A stretch of DNA of 45,188 nucleotides, taken from positions 1 to 45,188 of the forward strand of contig JAJFIL010000164.1 of assembly GCA_021774965.1 (NCBI GenBank). The letters are read 5' to 3'. Source of the DNA: Alphaproteobacteria bacterium (GTDB lineage: Bacteria > Pseudomonadota > Alphaproteobacteria > JAJFIK01). The notes below the pieces were generated by a model. It did no database searches and had not been told where the DNA came from. It worked only from the letters and a program-made list of their open reading frames with translations. Positions 22,658 through 31,471 of the stretch are shown here, in pieces. Position 1 is the stretch's first letter; each line of letters opens with the position of its first letter. Made by a program: the position numbers and the translations under genes.

Positions 22658-24502
22658 CTATGCTGCTTGGGAAACCACGCGGGTGGCGGGAAGGGTGAAG
22701 CGTACGGTGGTGCCTTCGCTTGGAGCACTCTCGATATCAAATGTTCCGCCGTGTACTTTTATAAGTTCGGCTGAAATAGGCAGGCCGAGGCCGGTGCCGT
22801 CAAAGCGCCGTGAAAAGCCACTGTCGATTTGAGCGAACGGTTGGAGCGCCTTGGGTATGTCGTCTTCGCGCATTCCGATACCCGTGTCTTGGACGGAGAC
22901 CGACAGGTTTTCATCACCCAACTCGATGGTCATCGTGACGGTGCCACCTTCGTCGGTGAATTTGATGGCATTTGACAACAGGTTCAAAAGAACCTGCTTG
23001 ATACGAATGGCATCGCAATAGATCTCAACTGGGAACTGCGGTTGAACTTGTTCGATTTTCAGCCCGTTCTTGCTCGCCGATTCTCTCACCATAGCCACGG
23101 TTGAATCTGCAAGATCGAGCAGGTTCACATTGGTCTCGCTTAGCTCATGCTTGCCAGCTTCGAGTTTGGAGAGGTCAAGAATATCGTTGATCAGGCCCAG
23201 CAAATGGTGGCCTGAATCATTGATGTCAGTTGCAAACAAACGAACGTCACTATCGTCCTCAACGTCCGGACGTGTCGTAAGAATTTCGGAGAAACCGATA
23301 ATGGCGTTCAAAGGCGTGCGCAATTCGTGGCTCATCTGTGCCAGGAATTCAGATTTAATGCGATTGGCATCTTCCAGCTGGACGTTCTTTTGTTCCACTG
23401 CCCATTGAGCTGCCCGAATGTCGGAGATGTCGCTCAAGGTTGCGAAGCTGCGGAGTGTCCGGCCATCTTCGGTCTTTAGGCAGGATGCCGAGATCAGGCA
23501 GCGCAAAGGTTCCATCTTTCCAAATACAAGATCGACCTCACCGGAAAATTCGCCTTTCTCCAAAAGGTCGAAGAACCCAACATCACCTTTTTGATCCGGC
23601 AAACGGAACCGCGGCCCACCGCCGGCCTTGAGCTCGTTTAGACCCGAGACACCGCAATAACCGAGAAACGCCTTGTTGGCATAGACGAGGCCTCCATAAG
23701 GATCATAGGAGAAAACACCATCACCGGTTTGGTTCACCATGGCCGCAAAAGCTGCGAGCTCTTCGCGGAACGTTTGACTGACCCGCTGGAGCAATTGTTG
23801 AACGATACGTGAAAGGTCTCCCAGGATGCCGGCGCGCCGACGGGGCGGCGAAAATGCATCGGCATTGGTCGGGTCCTTACCTGCGGCAACCAGACTGGCG
23901 CGCAATTCGGAAAGAGGATTCATGACCATGTGTCCGACGACGATGGTAATGGCAAGGCACCCGAGGGCGGAAATCAGAATGATCAGCCCCAGGATGGTCC
24001 AAAGGTATCGTGATGTTTCTGCGGGGAGCCATGAGGTATCCAGCCGCGCCGCGACGGAATAGAGACTGCCCAATTGGTCGGCATTCCAAAAAACCTCCAG
24101 ACGATCACCAGGGACATCGAAGTGCTCGCCGCGAAGTTCTTCGGTGCTGTGATACATAGACTCGCCAAAGCGGAGCAGTTCCTCTCCGTCTACGTTGTAG
24201 ACAACACCGCCCATAAGACGGGAGGTGAATCGAGCATCGGAGATGGCCTGTGCGGCTGCGTCGGAATTGCTATCGCTAGTCGGCGATATGTGCGGCCAAA
24301 GGGCAGTTTGAATTGCGGTGCTGACTTCATGGTCAAGTTTGCGGATCAGCTCTGATCGTTTGTCAAAGTAAGCTGGCCAAAGCATTATGAGTTGAACCGC
24401 AAAGATAGTGAGCAATACCCCGCCTGCCACTTGACGTGTCAGGTGTGATCCTGCGGTTCGGAGTGTATCACGCACTCGGTTTAAGATATCTGGCCTCACC
24501 AT
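22658..24502 (-). CDS. Membrane-bound sensor histidine kinase with PAS domain
   Basis: 614 residues. Domain order: membrane helix 1 (about 25-46), a periplasmic sensor region, helix 2 (about 166-194), a HAMP-like segment, a PAS domain (about 265-380, containing GDGVFSYDPYGGLVYANKAF), HisKA with phospho-acceptor H392 in QMSHELRTPLNAIIGFSE, and HATPase_c with NLLSNAIKF, DTGIGM and GTGLGLPIS. It autophosphorylates and passes phosphate to a response regulator, but none is encoded nearby, so it is an orphan kinase. No receiver domain. Start: the ATG at 24502 (MVRPDILNR) was chosen; a longer frame upstream lacks kinase features and would overlap the SRAP leader. The signal sensed is unknown. Confidence 0.9.
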   Translation of the reverse strand: MVRPDILNRVRDTLRTAGSHLTRQVAGGVLLTIFAVQLIMLWPAYFDKRSELIRKLDHEVSTAIQTALWPHISPTSDSNSDAAAQAISDARFTSRLMGGVVYNVDGEELLRFGESMYHSTEELRGEHFDVPGDRLEVFWNADQLGSLYSVAARLDTSWLPAETSRYLWTILGLIILISALGCLAITIVVGHMVMNPLSELRASLVAAGKDPTNADAFSPPRRRAGILGDLSRIVQQLLQRVSQTFREELAAFAAMVNQTGDGVFSYDPYGGLVYANKAFLGYCGVSGLNELKAGGGPRFRLPDQKGDVGFFDLLEKGEFSGEVDLVFGKMEPLRCLISASCLKTEDGRTLRSFATLSDISDIRAAQWAVEQKNVQLEDANRIKSEFLAQMSHELRTPLNAIIGFSEILTTRPDVEDDSDVRLFATDINDSGHHLLGLINDILDLSKLEAGKHELSETNVNLLDLADSTVAMVRESASKNGLKIEQVQPQFPVEIYCDAIRIKQVLLNLLSNAIKFTDEGGTVTMTIELGDENLSVSVQDTGIGMREDDIPKALQPFAQIDSGFSRRFDGTGLGLPISAELIKVHGGTFDIESAPSEGTTVRFTLPATRVVSQAA

Positions 24503-24632
24503 GCCCTTGAATCTGTCACCCTTAATGATCTCCCGTAGGGGAGAGCCCCAATGAAGGGAGCCTAGAGGATGAGCGTTAAGAAATGTTGGATTGGCATGGC
24601 ATGAACACACCGATTTCGGGTATTACTTGGTC

Positions 24633-25367
24633 ATGTGCGGACGCTATTCAATAACGACACCACCAGAGGCTGTGGCACGACTCTTTGAGCTCGTGGGGCC
24701 ACTGCCTAATTTTCCGGCGCGCTACAATGTGGCGCCCACACAGGACATCCCGGTTATCCGCTATATCAGCAAGGCACCTGAGCTTGTCTCTATGCGTTGG
24801 GGCTTGGTTCCCAGTTGGTCAAAAGAGGGGCCATCAGGGAAACCTCTCATTAATGCTCGTTGCGAAAGTGTTGATGAAAAACCTTCTTTTCGGGCGGCAT
24901 TTCGGCGGCGGCGATGCCTTGTCCCCGCGGATGGGTTCTATGAGTGGCGCCGGCCAGGTGATGGCCCCAAAATCCCGTACAATATCTGCCTGACACAAGG
25001 AGGCCCTTTTGTCATGGCGGGGATTTGGGAGAATTGGATGGCACCAGATGGCTCAGAGCTTACATCTTGCGCTTTGATCACCACCTCCGCGAATGAGATC
25101 ATGGCTCCGATCCACCATCGCATGCCGGTGATCCTTGGCCCTCAAGATTGGGAGACCTGGCTCCAGACCTCGGAAGCAGAGACCGGTCACCTGAAGGATT
25201 TGCTAGTTCCCGCCCCGGAAGGGCTTCTCCGGGCCCATGCGGTATCCACAAAAGTCAATTATGTAGCCAATCAGGGCCCCGAGTTGATTGAACCTGCTCC
25301 AGAATCAGCAGCAGAGGCTGGTGAGCCCGAAGGCGCGACCTCTCCTGATCAAGGAACATTGTTCTAA
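24633..25367 (+). CDS. SOS response-associated peptidase (SRAP, YedK/HMCES-like)
   Basis: 244 residues. The start is fixed by function: the initiator Met must be removed to expose the catalytic Cys2 (M-C-G-R-Y-S). The other active-site residues are present: N74 (INARCES), E104 (GFYEW) and H161 (IHHRMP). SRAP proteins shield abasic sites in single-stranded DNA by forming a thiazolidine crosslink through Cys2. The protein ends in a Glu/Pro-rich tail (EPAPESAAEAGEPEG) not part of the domain. Divergent from the sensor kinase gene; the two starts are about 130 bases apart. Confidence 0.93.
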   Translation: MCGRYSITTPPEAVARLFELVGPLPNFPARYNVAPTQDIPVIRYISKAPELVSMRWGLVPSWSKEGPSGKPLINARCESVDEKPSFRAAFRRRRCLVPADGFYEWRRPGDGPKIPYNICLTQGGPFVMAGIWENWMAPDGSELTSCALITTSANEIMAPIHHRMPVILGPQDWETWLQTSEAETGHLKDLLVPAPEGLLRAHAVSTKVNYVANQGPELIEPAPESAAEAGEPEGATSPDQGTLF

Positions 25368-25396
25368 GATCACTGGCCAGCAGCCTGTGGGGGCGA

Positions 25397-25429
25397 TAGG
25401 GTGCCTTCCGATATTTCACCCTAGGGAGG
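25397..25429 (+). promoter_or_regulatory. Leader hairpin next to the ribosome-binding site of the FKBP gene
   Basis: TAGGGTG (25397-25403) and CACCCTA (25417-25423) form a perfect 7-bp stem. The ribosome-binding GGGAGG (25424-25429) follows the stem without a gap. It could dampen initiation or end transcription of the SRAP gene, but it has no T-tract. Confidence 0.35.
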
Positions 25430-25436
25430 CAACGGA

Positions 25437-26030
25437 ATGATCCGTTTCTTAGCAATTGCAGCTGTGTCGCTTGGCCTCGTGGCTTGCGGCAATGATGAAA
25501 ACCAGACGGCTGATACAGCCATGGAAGAAGAACACGCGGCCGATGCCATGGATCATGCGAGTGATGCCATGAATGATTCGATAGATGATGCGGCAGAAAT
25601 GATGGAAACGGGCATGGGCGAGCCAATGGTAGATAGTTTCGAAGCACAGCAAGCAGCGTTCCTCGCAGAATATGCTGCGCGCGAAGGCACCCTGGCAACG
25701 AGCAGTGGTCTTCTCTATCAGGTGACCCGCGCCGGCGAAGGCAACAGCCCCGGCCCTCGGGATATTGTCGAAGTGCACTATGAAGGCCGTCTTGTGGACG
25801 GAACGATCTTTGACTCGTCCTACCAGCGCGATGAGACCATTGAGTTTCCGCTTGATCGCGTGATCCCAGGTTGGACCGAAGGCCTGCAATATATGACCCC
25901 TGGTGCAGAACATGAATTAGTGATTCCACCAGAGCTTGGTTACGGCTCCCGCGGCGCAGGGGAAGTTATTCCGCCTGATGCTGTTTTGGTTTTCCGGGTT
26001 GAGCTTTTCAATGTAACACCTTCAAACTAG
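25437..26030 (+). CDS. FKBP-type peptidyl-prolyl isomerase lipoprotein
   Basis: 197 residues. Lipoprotein signal with lipobox LVAC (Cys17) and G-N-D after it, then a 50-residue acidic, alanine- and methionine-rich linker (TAMEEEHAADAMDHASDAMN and similar), then an FKBP domain (about 90-195): VEVHYEGRLVDGTIFDSSY, IPGWTEGLQYMTPGAEHELVIPPELGYGSRGAG, and VFRVELFNV. Active-site aromatic and D residues of the FKBP fold are in place, so cis-trans prolyl isomerisation in the envelope is expected. The linker may act as a flexible arm. Its stop (TAG) overlaps the convergent FAD-oxidase stop in CTAG. It is probably expressed with, or just after, the SRAP gene (69 bases). Confidence 0.93.
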   Translation: MIRFLAIAAVSLGLVACGNDENQTADTAMEEEHAADAMDHASDAMNDSIDDAAEMMETGMGEPMVDSFEAQQAAFLAEYAAREGTLATSSGLLYQVTRAGEGNSPGPRDIVEVHYEGRLVDGTIFDSSYQRDETIEFPLDRVIPGWTEGLQYMTPGAEHELVIPPELGYGSRGAGEVIPPDAVLVFRVELFNVTPSN

Positions 26031-27427
26031 GGCGTAATCAACTTTCCTGGATTCAAGATATTGAGGGGGTCGAGCGTATGCTTGATCCCCTTCATCATTT
26101 CTATCTCTGTTACCGATTTGTAGCGCAGCATCTCTTCGCACTTCATCTGACCAATGCCGTGTTCCGCACTGATGGAGCCGCCGTACGCGGCAACAATGTC
26201 ATGGACGATGCGGTTCATCTCTTCCCAGCGGGCGAGGAACAGATCCTTGTCCATGCCTGTGGGCTGGCTGAGATTGAAGTGAATATTACCGTCCCCCAGA
26301 TGGCCAAAAGGCACGGGGCGAATACCAGGACAGGCCGTTTCGACGGCTGCAGTTGCTTCTTCCAAGAATGTTGGAATTGCTGAAACGGGCACGGAAACGT
26401 CATGCTTGATAGAACTGCCCTCATGTTTTTGCATTTCGGACAAGCGTTCTCGCAAGGCTCTGAGGGCTTGGGCCTGATCCAGTGAGGCTGCGATCACTGC
26501 ATCTTCAAGGAGGTCTGCCTCCAATGCAGATTTCATAAGCTCATCGCGATCCCTCAATGCGCAATCGACTTCCATCAGTACATACCAGGGATGGCTTTGG
26601 GAGAAGGGGTCTTTGGCAGTGCCGCCGTGTTTAAGAACAAACTCCAGCCCCCGGCGCGGCAAGATCTCAAATGTTGAAACCTGGTTCCCGGATGCGGTTC
26701 GTATTTGGCCAAGCAGGGATACGGCTTTGGCCGGGCTTGCCACGGCGCAGAAGGCTGTCATTTGGGATTGCGGACGCGGGAACAGTTTCAACGTCGCGGC
26801 GGTCACGATACCAAGGGTGCCTTCCGCACCGATAAAAAGCTGTTTTAGGTCGTAGCCTGTGTTGTCTTTGCGTAGGCCTGTCAGGCCTTCCCAAATATCT
26901 CCATTGGGCAAAACGACTTCCAGGCCCAGAACCTGCTCGCGGGTCATGCCGTATCGAAGTACATTTGTGCCCCCGGCGTTGGTGGAGACGATGCCGCCGA
27001 TCGTGGCGCTGCCTTCGGAGGCAAGCGATGTGGCCAATAGCAGGTTCTCCGCTGCCGCTGCATCTTGAGCAATCTTGAGCGGGCAACCTGCGTCGACGGT
27101 GATCGCGGCATTTGCCTGATCCAGTGCGCGAATAGATTTCATTCGCTCCAGCGAGAGAAGAATTTCATCTCCACACGGAATTTGCCCCCCTACAAGTCCC
27201 GTATTGCCCCCTTGAGGTACAATGGCGGTTTGAGTTTCTGCGCAAATTCGAACGATGGCGGCAACTTCGCTCGTGTCGGCGGGCTTAAGCAGAAGCGGCG
27301 TTGCGCCCTGGTAGCGCCCTCGCCATTCCACCAGATGCGGCGCCAGGTCTTCTGATGCATCGCTCCAACCCTTTGGGCCAACAGCGGCGCGCAAGCGATC
27401 AAGAGATTGTGGTGAGGGCTTGTTCAT
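26027..27427 (-). CDS. FAD-binding oxidoreductase (D-2-hydroxyglutarate dehydrogenase/GlcD type)
   Basis: 466 residues of the VAO/PCMH flavoprotein family. FAD-binding features: PQGGNTGLVGGQIP, SEGSATIGGIVSTNAGG and GAEGTLGIVTAATLKLFP; the C-terminal FAD-oxidase part contains FGHLGDGNIHFN and SAEHGIGQMK. This pattern fits D-2-hydroxyglutarate or D-lactate dehydrogenases that pass electrons to ETF or the respiratory chain. The assignment among 2-hydroxyacid substrates is open. Its ATG overlaps the stop of the Sua5 gene as ATGA, so the two are translationally coupled. The stop overlaps that of the convergent FKBP gene. Confidence 0.92.
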   Translation of the reverse strand: MNKPSPQSLDRLRAAVGPKGWSDASEDLAPHLVEWRGRYQGATPLLLKPADTSEVAAIVRICAETQTAIVPQGGNTGLVGGQIPCGDEILLSLERMKSIRALDQANAAITVDAGCPLKIAQDAAAAENLLLATSLASEGSATIGGIVSTNAGGTNVLRYGMTREQVLGLEVVLPNGDIWEGLTGLRKDNTGYDLKQLFIGAEGTLGIVTAATLKLFPRPQSQMTAFCAVASPAKAVSLLGQIRTASGNQVSTFEILPRRGLEFVLKHGGTAKDPFSQSHPWYVLMEVDCALRDRDELMKSALEADLLEDAVIAASLDQAQALRALRERLSEMQKHEGSSIKHDVSVPVSAIPTFLEEATAAVETACPGIRPVPFGHLGDGNIHFNLSQPTGMDKDLFLARWEEMNRIVHDIVAAYGGSISAEHGIGQMKCEEMLRYKSVTEIEMMKGIKHTLDPLNILNPGKLITP

Positions 27428-28380
27428 TGGGTGACCTCCTTGGGAGCTGCCGCGCGCGCAAGTCGATCATTGATGGCCTCCCCCAATCCAGCCTCTGGGA
27501 TTGGCATTACCGCAATCGCAGAAGCATCTGAGGAATCCAATTTCCGCAGGTAGGAAAACAGATTTGCCGCAGCCTCCACAAGATCAGCGTGTTCGCTGAG
27601 GTTCAGCACGGGGCCGTCATGGGCTGGCACATCTTGTCCGAAGGCCAAAAGCGCCTCGCCCGCGTTCACTTTCGTTGCGTTTAGCCTCAACGCAGCATTG
27701 GGCGCATAGTGTCGCGCCATTTGCCCCGGCGAGTGAGCTGCATCTAATGTTACCTCGGAAAGAGGCCCCACCACGCGCTCGATCTCTGCCCGGGGGATTG
27801 CTCCTGGGCGCAGTTGCAGGGCTTTGCCTTCAAATAATCCGATGACGGTGCTTTCAAGCCCCAAGGCACAGGGGCCATCATCCAGGATCATGTCTACAGC
27901 TGTCCCCAATGAGGCTTCGACGTGGTCGGCCTCCGTGGGGCTTAGCTCTTCGGATCGGTTAGCGCTTGGGGCGGCAATGGGGGCGCCCGCTGCCTTGATC
28001 AGGGCTTGCGCCACCGGGTGAGCCGGGACCCGCACGGCGATGGTGCCCAGCCCGGCACTGACCAGCTCGGAGGCCGGGCAATCACTGCGCCGCTCCAACA
28101 CCAATGTCAGGGCGCCGGGCCAGAAAGCATCGGCAAGGGCGCGTGCCTGGTCCGTTACAACGGCCAATGCTACGACCATGTCCAGATTCGCCACGTGGCA
28201 GATCAGCGGATTGATCCGGGGGCGCTCCTTGGCGGCAAAGATGCGGGCCACAGCTTGATCGTCTGTTGCAAGTGCACCGAGGCCATAGACGGTCTCCGTC
28301 GGGAAAGCCACAAGCCCTCCCGCCCGCAATATCCGGGCAGCGTCTTCAATGGCGTCTTGTGTTGCGGCGATGAGAGGCAC
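27424..28380 (-). CDS. tsaC: L-threonylcarbamoyladenylate synthase, Sua5 type
   Basis: 318 residues. YrdC domain with AFPTETVYGLGALA, KERPRINPLICHV, WPGALTLVL, and the SAN-containing AAPSANRS; then the linker SPGQMARHYAPNAAL and a C-terminal Sua5 domain, so this is the long Sua5 form rather than single-domain TsaC. It makes threonylcarbamoyl-AMP from threonine, bicarbonate and ATP for the t6A37 modification of tRNAs. First gene of a coupled pair with the FAD oxidase; divergent from the acyl-CoA dehydrogenase gene. Confidence 0.93.
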   Translation of the reverse strand: MPLIAATQDAIEDAARILRAGGLVAFPTETVYGLGALATDDQAVARIFAAKERPRINPLICHVANLDMVVALAVVTDQARALADAFWPGALTLVLERRSDCPASELVSAGLGTIAVRVPAHPVAQALIKAAGAPIAAPSANRSEELSPTEADHVEASLGTAVDMILDDGPCALGLESTVIGLFEGKALQLRPGAIPRAEIERVVGPLSEVTLDAAHSPGQMARHYAPNAALRLNATKVNAGEALLAFGQDVPAHDGPVLNLSEHADLVEAAANLFSYLRKLDSSDASAIAVMPIPEAGLGEAINDRLARAAAPKEVTQ

Positions 28381-28414
28381 GAAGGATTTCCACTGTTACT
28401 CGAATTGTCTGTAC

Positions 28415-28425
28415 CATAGGCTATG
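28415..28425. promoter_or_regulatory. Short palindrome in the Sua5/acyl-CoA dehydrogenase divergent region
   Basis: CATAG-G-CTATG is a perfect 11-base palindrome about 35 bases above the Sua5 start and 55 bases above the dehydrogenase start. It may be an operator or part of a promoter. Weak evidence. Confidence 0.25.
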
Positions 28426-28479
28426 CTAAGACCACCTGCCTAGATGTTGCCTCAAGAAGAGCCTGAAGAAGAGATTGCC

Positions 28480-30285
28480 ATGACTTATCGCGCCCCTGTC
28501 AAAGATATTGCCTTTTGCCTGGAACAAATCGCAGGGCTGGCTGGCCTTGAAGAGACGGGTGCGTTCCCGGAGCTTTCCAGCGATCTGACGGCGGCTCTTC
28601 TGGAAGGAGCAGGGGCCTTGATGAGTGATGTGCTGGCCCCGCTAAACCATCCTGGTGATATGGCAGGGGCGAAGCACCACGGGGATGGCAGTGTCACCTC
28701 GGCACCCGGTTTTAAAGCCGCCTATGAACAATGGGTGGAAGGGGCCTGGGGCAGTATTTGCTTTGATCCTGAATTTGGCGGCATGGGCCTGCCACGTAGT
28801 TTGCAGCTTGCCGTTCAGGAAATGGCGCAAGGCGCGAACATGGCCTGGTCTCTCCTGCCCATGTTGAGCCAAGGTTCCATCGAAGTGCTCACCGCGCACG
28901 GCACGGATGAGCAAAAGCAGACCTACCTTGCCAAGATCATCTCAGGTACATGGGCCGGGACCATGAACCTCACCGAGCCTCAGGCAGGATCAGATGTGGG
29001 CGCCCTTCGTGCCAAGGCCGTGTCAAACGGAGACGGAAGCTATGCTATCACGGGTACCAAGATCTTCATCACCTGGGGCGAGCATGATTGCGCGGAAAAC
29101 ATCATTCACCTGGTGTTGGCGCGGCTGCCAGGTGCCCCGGAAGGCACAAAGGGAATTTCTCTTTTCCTCGTACCGAAATTTCTTGTCAATGAAGATGGCT
29201 CTTTAGGCGCTCAGAACGATGTGACCTGCGCCAGCATTGAGCACAAGTTGGGCATCCATGGCTCCCCCACCTGCGTGATGGCCTTTGGCGAGAAGGGCGG
29301 GGCGACGGGGTATCTTATCGGTGAAGAAAATCGCGGCATGCGGCTCATGTTCACCATGATGAACAATGCCCGGCTTAGCGTTGGTCTTCAGGGGGTCGGT
29401 ATTGCGGAGGCCGCTACTCAGATGGCTGTGAGTTATGCTCAGGAACGCCGCCAGGGGCAAGCCGTTGGAGCTCCATCAAAAGACTCTGTTCCAATCATTC
29501 AGCATGCGGATGTTCGCCGAATGCTCATGACCATGCGAGCCTACACCGAAGCCTCCCGTGCCATTTGCTATGAGACCGCTATGGCCACCGACTATGCCCA
29601 CGCGCATCCCGAAAAAGAGGCGCGCGAGGATTACAAGAAACTCGAAGAGCTTTTGACCCCTATCGCCAAGGCATGGTCCACCGACAAAGGGGTTGAGGTG
29701 GCCTCCCTTGGGGTGCAGGTCCATGGCGGTATGGGCTATATTGAGGAAACGGGCGCTGCTCAGTTCTTCCGGGACGCGCGCATTGCCCCCATCTATGAAG
29801 GCACCAACGGTATTCAGGCCATTGATCTTGTCACGCGGAAACTATCTCTGGATGGCGGAGACGTCATGGCCCATTGGATCGTTGGCGCTCAGGAATTGGC
29901 AGCAGAGCTGGCCCTCCAAGAGGACGAGGATCTTGTCGCTATCGGTAAAGAGCTGGGGCGGGCGACGAAGCAGTTGGGGAAAGTCACCGGTTGGATGATG
30001 GACCGGATGAAGGAAAGCCCGAACGATGCTCTTGCCGGGGCAACGCCTTATCTTGAATTGTTCGGTATTGTCGCAGGCGGCACCTATTTGGCCCGCGGGG
30101 CCATCGCTGCTGTTGATGGATTGGCAGAAAATCCAGGCGATGGGTTTCTTAAACAGAAGCTTTCCGTAGCGGCCTTCTACGCTGCCAATATCCTTCCCCT
30201 GGGGAGGGGATTGAAAGCCACTATTTGCCAAGGGGCATCTGGTCTTTATGAGCTGGACGCTGACGAGTTTTCAACGGCGCTTTAA
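28480..30285 (+). CDS. Acyl-CoA dehydrogenase of the long DmdC-like class
   Basis: 601 residues, longer than ordinary acyl-CoA dehydrogenases (about 380) because of a C-terminal domain after residue 455. The start YRAPVKDIAFCLEQI is typical of the DmdC-like (3-methylmercaptopropionyl-CoA dehydrogenase) class. FAD/substrate motifs: TEPQAGSDVGALRAKA, ITGTKIFITWGEHD, and GGMGYIEETGAAQFFRDARI. The catalytic base is E440 (IYEGTNGIQA). It introduces an alpha-beta double bond into an acyl-CoA. DmdC function cannot be claimed: no DmdA, B or D neighbour is seen and many relatives act on ordinary fatty acyl-CoAs. Start: the ATG at 28480 rather than 28444, which would add an acidic tail (LPQEEPEEEIA). 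Followed by the MBL-fold gene. Confidence 0.92.
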   Translation: MTYRAPVKDIAFCLEQIAGLAGLEETGAFPELSSDLTAALLEGAGALMSDVLAPLNHPGDMAGAKHHGDGSVTSAPGFKAAYEQWVEGAWGSICFDPEFGGMGLPRSLQLAVQEMAQGANMAWSLLPMLSQGSIEVLTAHGTDEQKQTYLAKIISGTWAGTMNLTEPQAGSDVGALRAKAVSNGDGSYAITGTKIFITWGEHDCAENIIHLVLARLPGAPEGTKGISLFLVPKFLVNEDGSLGAQNDVTCASIEHKLGIHGSPTCVMAFGEKGGATGYLIGEENRGMRLMFTMMNNARLSVGLQGVGIAEAATQMAVSYAQERRQGQAVGAPSKDSVPIIQHADVRRMLMTMRAYTEASRAICYETAMATDYAHAHPEKEAREDYKKLEELLTPIAKAWSTDKGVEVASLGVQVHGGMGYIEETGAAQFFRDARIAPIYEGTNGIQAIDLVTRKLSLDGGDVMAHWIVGAQELAAELALQEDEDLVAIGKELGRATKQLGKVTGWMMDRMKESPNDALAGATPYLELFGIVAGGTYLARGAIAAVDGLAENPGDGFLKQKLSVAAFYAANILPLGRGLKATICQGASGLYELDADEFSTAL

Positions 30286-30286
30286 G

Positions 30287-30315
30287 TTGACCTGAAGATG
30301 TAGCGCTCCTAGTTT
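30287..30315 (+). promoter_or_regulatory. Candidate promoter of the MBL-fold gene
   Basis: TTGACC (30287-30292), 17-base spacer, TAGTTT (30310-30315) preceded by C. The start codon at 30339 is 23 bases downstream with AAAGG as ribosome site. The layout GTTGACC-N17-CTAG is repeated at 31987-32015. Confidence 0.4.
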
Positions 30316-30338
30316 CTCGGGAAACAAAGGAACACTGC

Positions 30339-31397
30339 ATGTCCGACGCATCGCTGATCTCGCAAGGGGTTGGAAAGAAACTCAGCTACCCGTTTGAAGC
30401 CCCTGAAATAGGTGAGACGCTGGAGGTTGCCCCCGGTATCCACTGGTTCCGGCAGAAGCTGCCGTTTCATCTGGATCACATCAATCTTTGGCTGCTTGAA
30501 GATGGTAATGGTTGGACTGTAGTGGACACAGGCATTAAACTGGATGAGTCCAAAGAAGCTTGGCGCAATATCCAGAAAACAACCATGGCCGGCCGCCCCA
30601 TCAAGCGGGTCATCGTAACTCATCTGCACCCGGATCATGTGGGTCTTGCGGGTTGGCTAGCTTACAAACATGATTGCCGCCTTTGGATGAGCCGCACGGA
30701 TTATCTTACCTGCCGTACCTTGTGGCATGACACAGGCCGCGATGTTCCCAAGGACGGAGTGAAGTTCTATCATTCCGCTGGGTTCAACGAAGAGCAGGTT
30801 GAGCGTTACAAGTCCCGCTTTGGGTTCTTCGGTCACGGGGTCGCGCGCATGCCGGATTCCTATCGCCGTATCAAGGACGAGGACGTCATCACCATCGGCA
30901 ACCACGATTGGCGCGTTGTTATGGGATCGGGCCATGCCCCAGAACATGTATGCCTGTGGTGCGAGGAGTTGGATCTTTTCATCTCTGGCGATCAGGTTCT
31001 GCCGCGCATTTCCTCCAATGTATCTGTTCATCCAACGGAGCCTGATGGGGACCCCCTGACGGACTGGATTGATAGCTGCAAGAAGATCGCAGAAATTGTG
31101 CCGGACAGCGTTCTGGTCTGTCCGTCCCACCAGCGCTGTTTTCATGGTCTTCATGCACGGCTTGATCAACTCATCAATGGGCATGAGCGCAATCTGAACA
31201 ATCTGCTGAAGTCATTGGCCACGCCCAAGCGCTCCATTGATGTCTTTGGGGCTCTCTATAAGCGGGCGATTGGTGAAGATCTTATGGGCATGGCGACAGG
31301 CGAGAGCATCGCCCATCTCAATTGTCTCATATCCCGTGGACTGGCCAGCAGGACCACCGACGAAGCGGGGATCAACTGGTATCAGGCCACAAGTTGA
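30339..31397 (+). CDS. MBL-fold metallo-hydrolase
   Basis: 352 residues of the metallo-beta-lactamase fold. Metal motif H95-L-H97-P-D99-H100 (HxHxDH), a later histidine in GSGHAPEH, the aspartate in ISGDQVLPRIS and a histidine in CPSHQRC. The set fits a dinuclear zinc or iron hydrolase. The C-terminal helices (about 285-350) resemble those of hydrolases near acyl-CoA genes that may cleave thioesters or lactones. The gene follows the acyl-CoA dehydrogenase by 53 bases with its own candidate promoter. Substrate unknown. Confidence 0.9.
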   Translation: MSDASLISQGVGKKLSYPFEAPEIGETLEVAPGIHWFRQKLPFHLDHINLWLLEDGNGWTVVDTGIKLDESKEAWRNIQKTTMAGRPIKRVIVTHLHPDHVGLAGWLAYKHDCRLWMSRTDYLTCRTLWHDTGRDVPKDGVKFYHSAGFNEEQVERYKSRFGFFGHGVARMPDSYRRIKDEDVITIGNHDWRVVMGSGHAPEHVCLWCEELDLFISGDQVLPRISSNVSVHPTEPDGDPLTDWIDSCKKIAEIVPDSVLVCPSHQRCFHGLHARLDQLINGHERNLNNLLKSLATPKRSIDVFGALYKRAIGEDLMGMATGESIAHLNCLISRGLASRTTDEAGINWYQATS

Positions 31398-31471
31398 CCT
31401 GAGGCCTTCTCATAAGGGACCATGCACCCTAAATGACCAATAGTCGGGTCAATTGGGTTAAATGGGACCAT

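Noticed and set aside
28480-30285. Firm assignment as DmdC of the DMSP demethylation pathway
   Set aside because: The class includes many general acyl-CoA dehydrogenases and no DmdA, DmdB or DmdD gene is seen.
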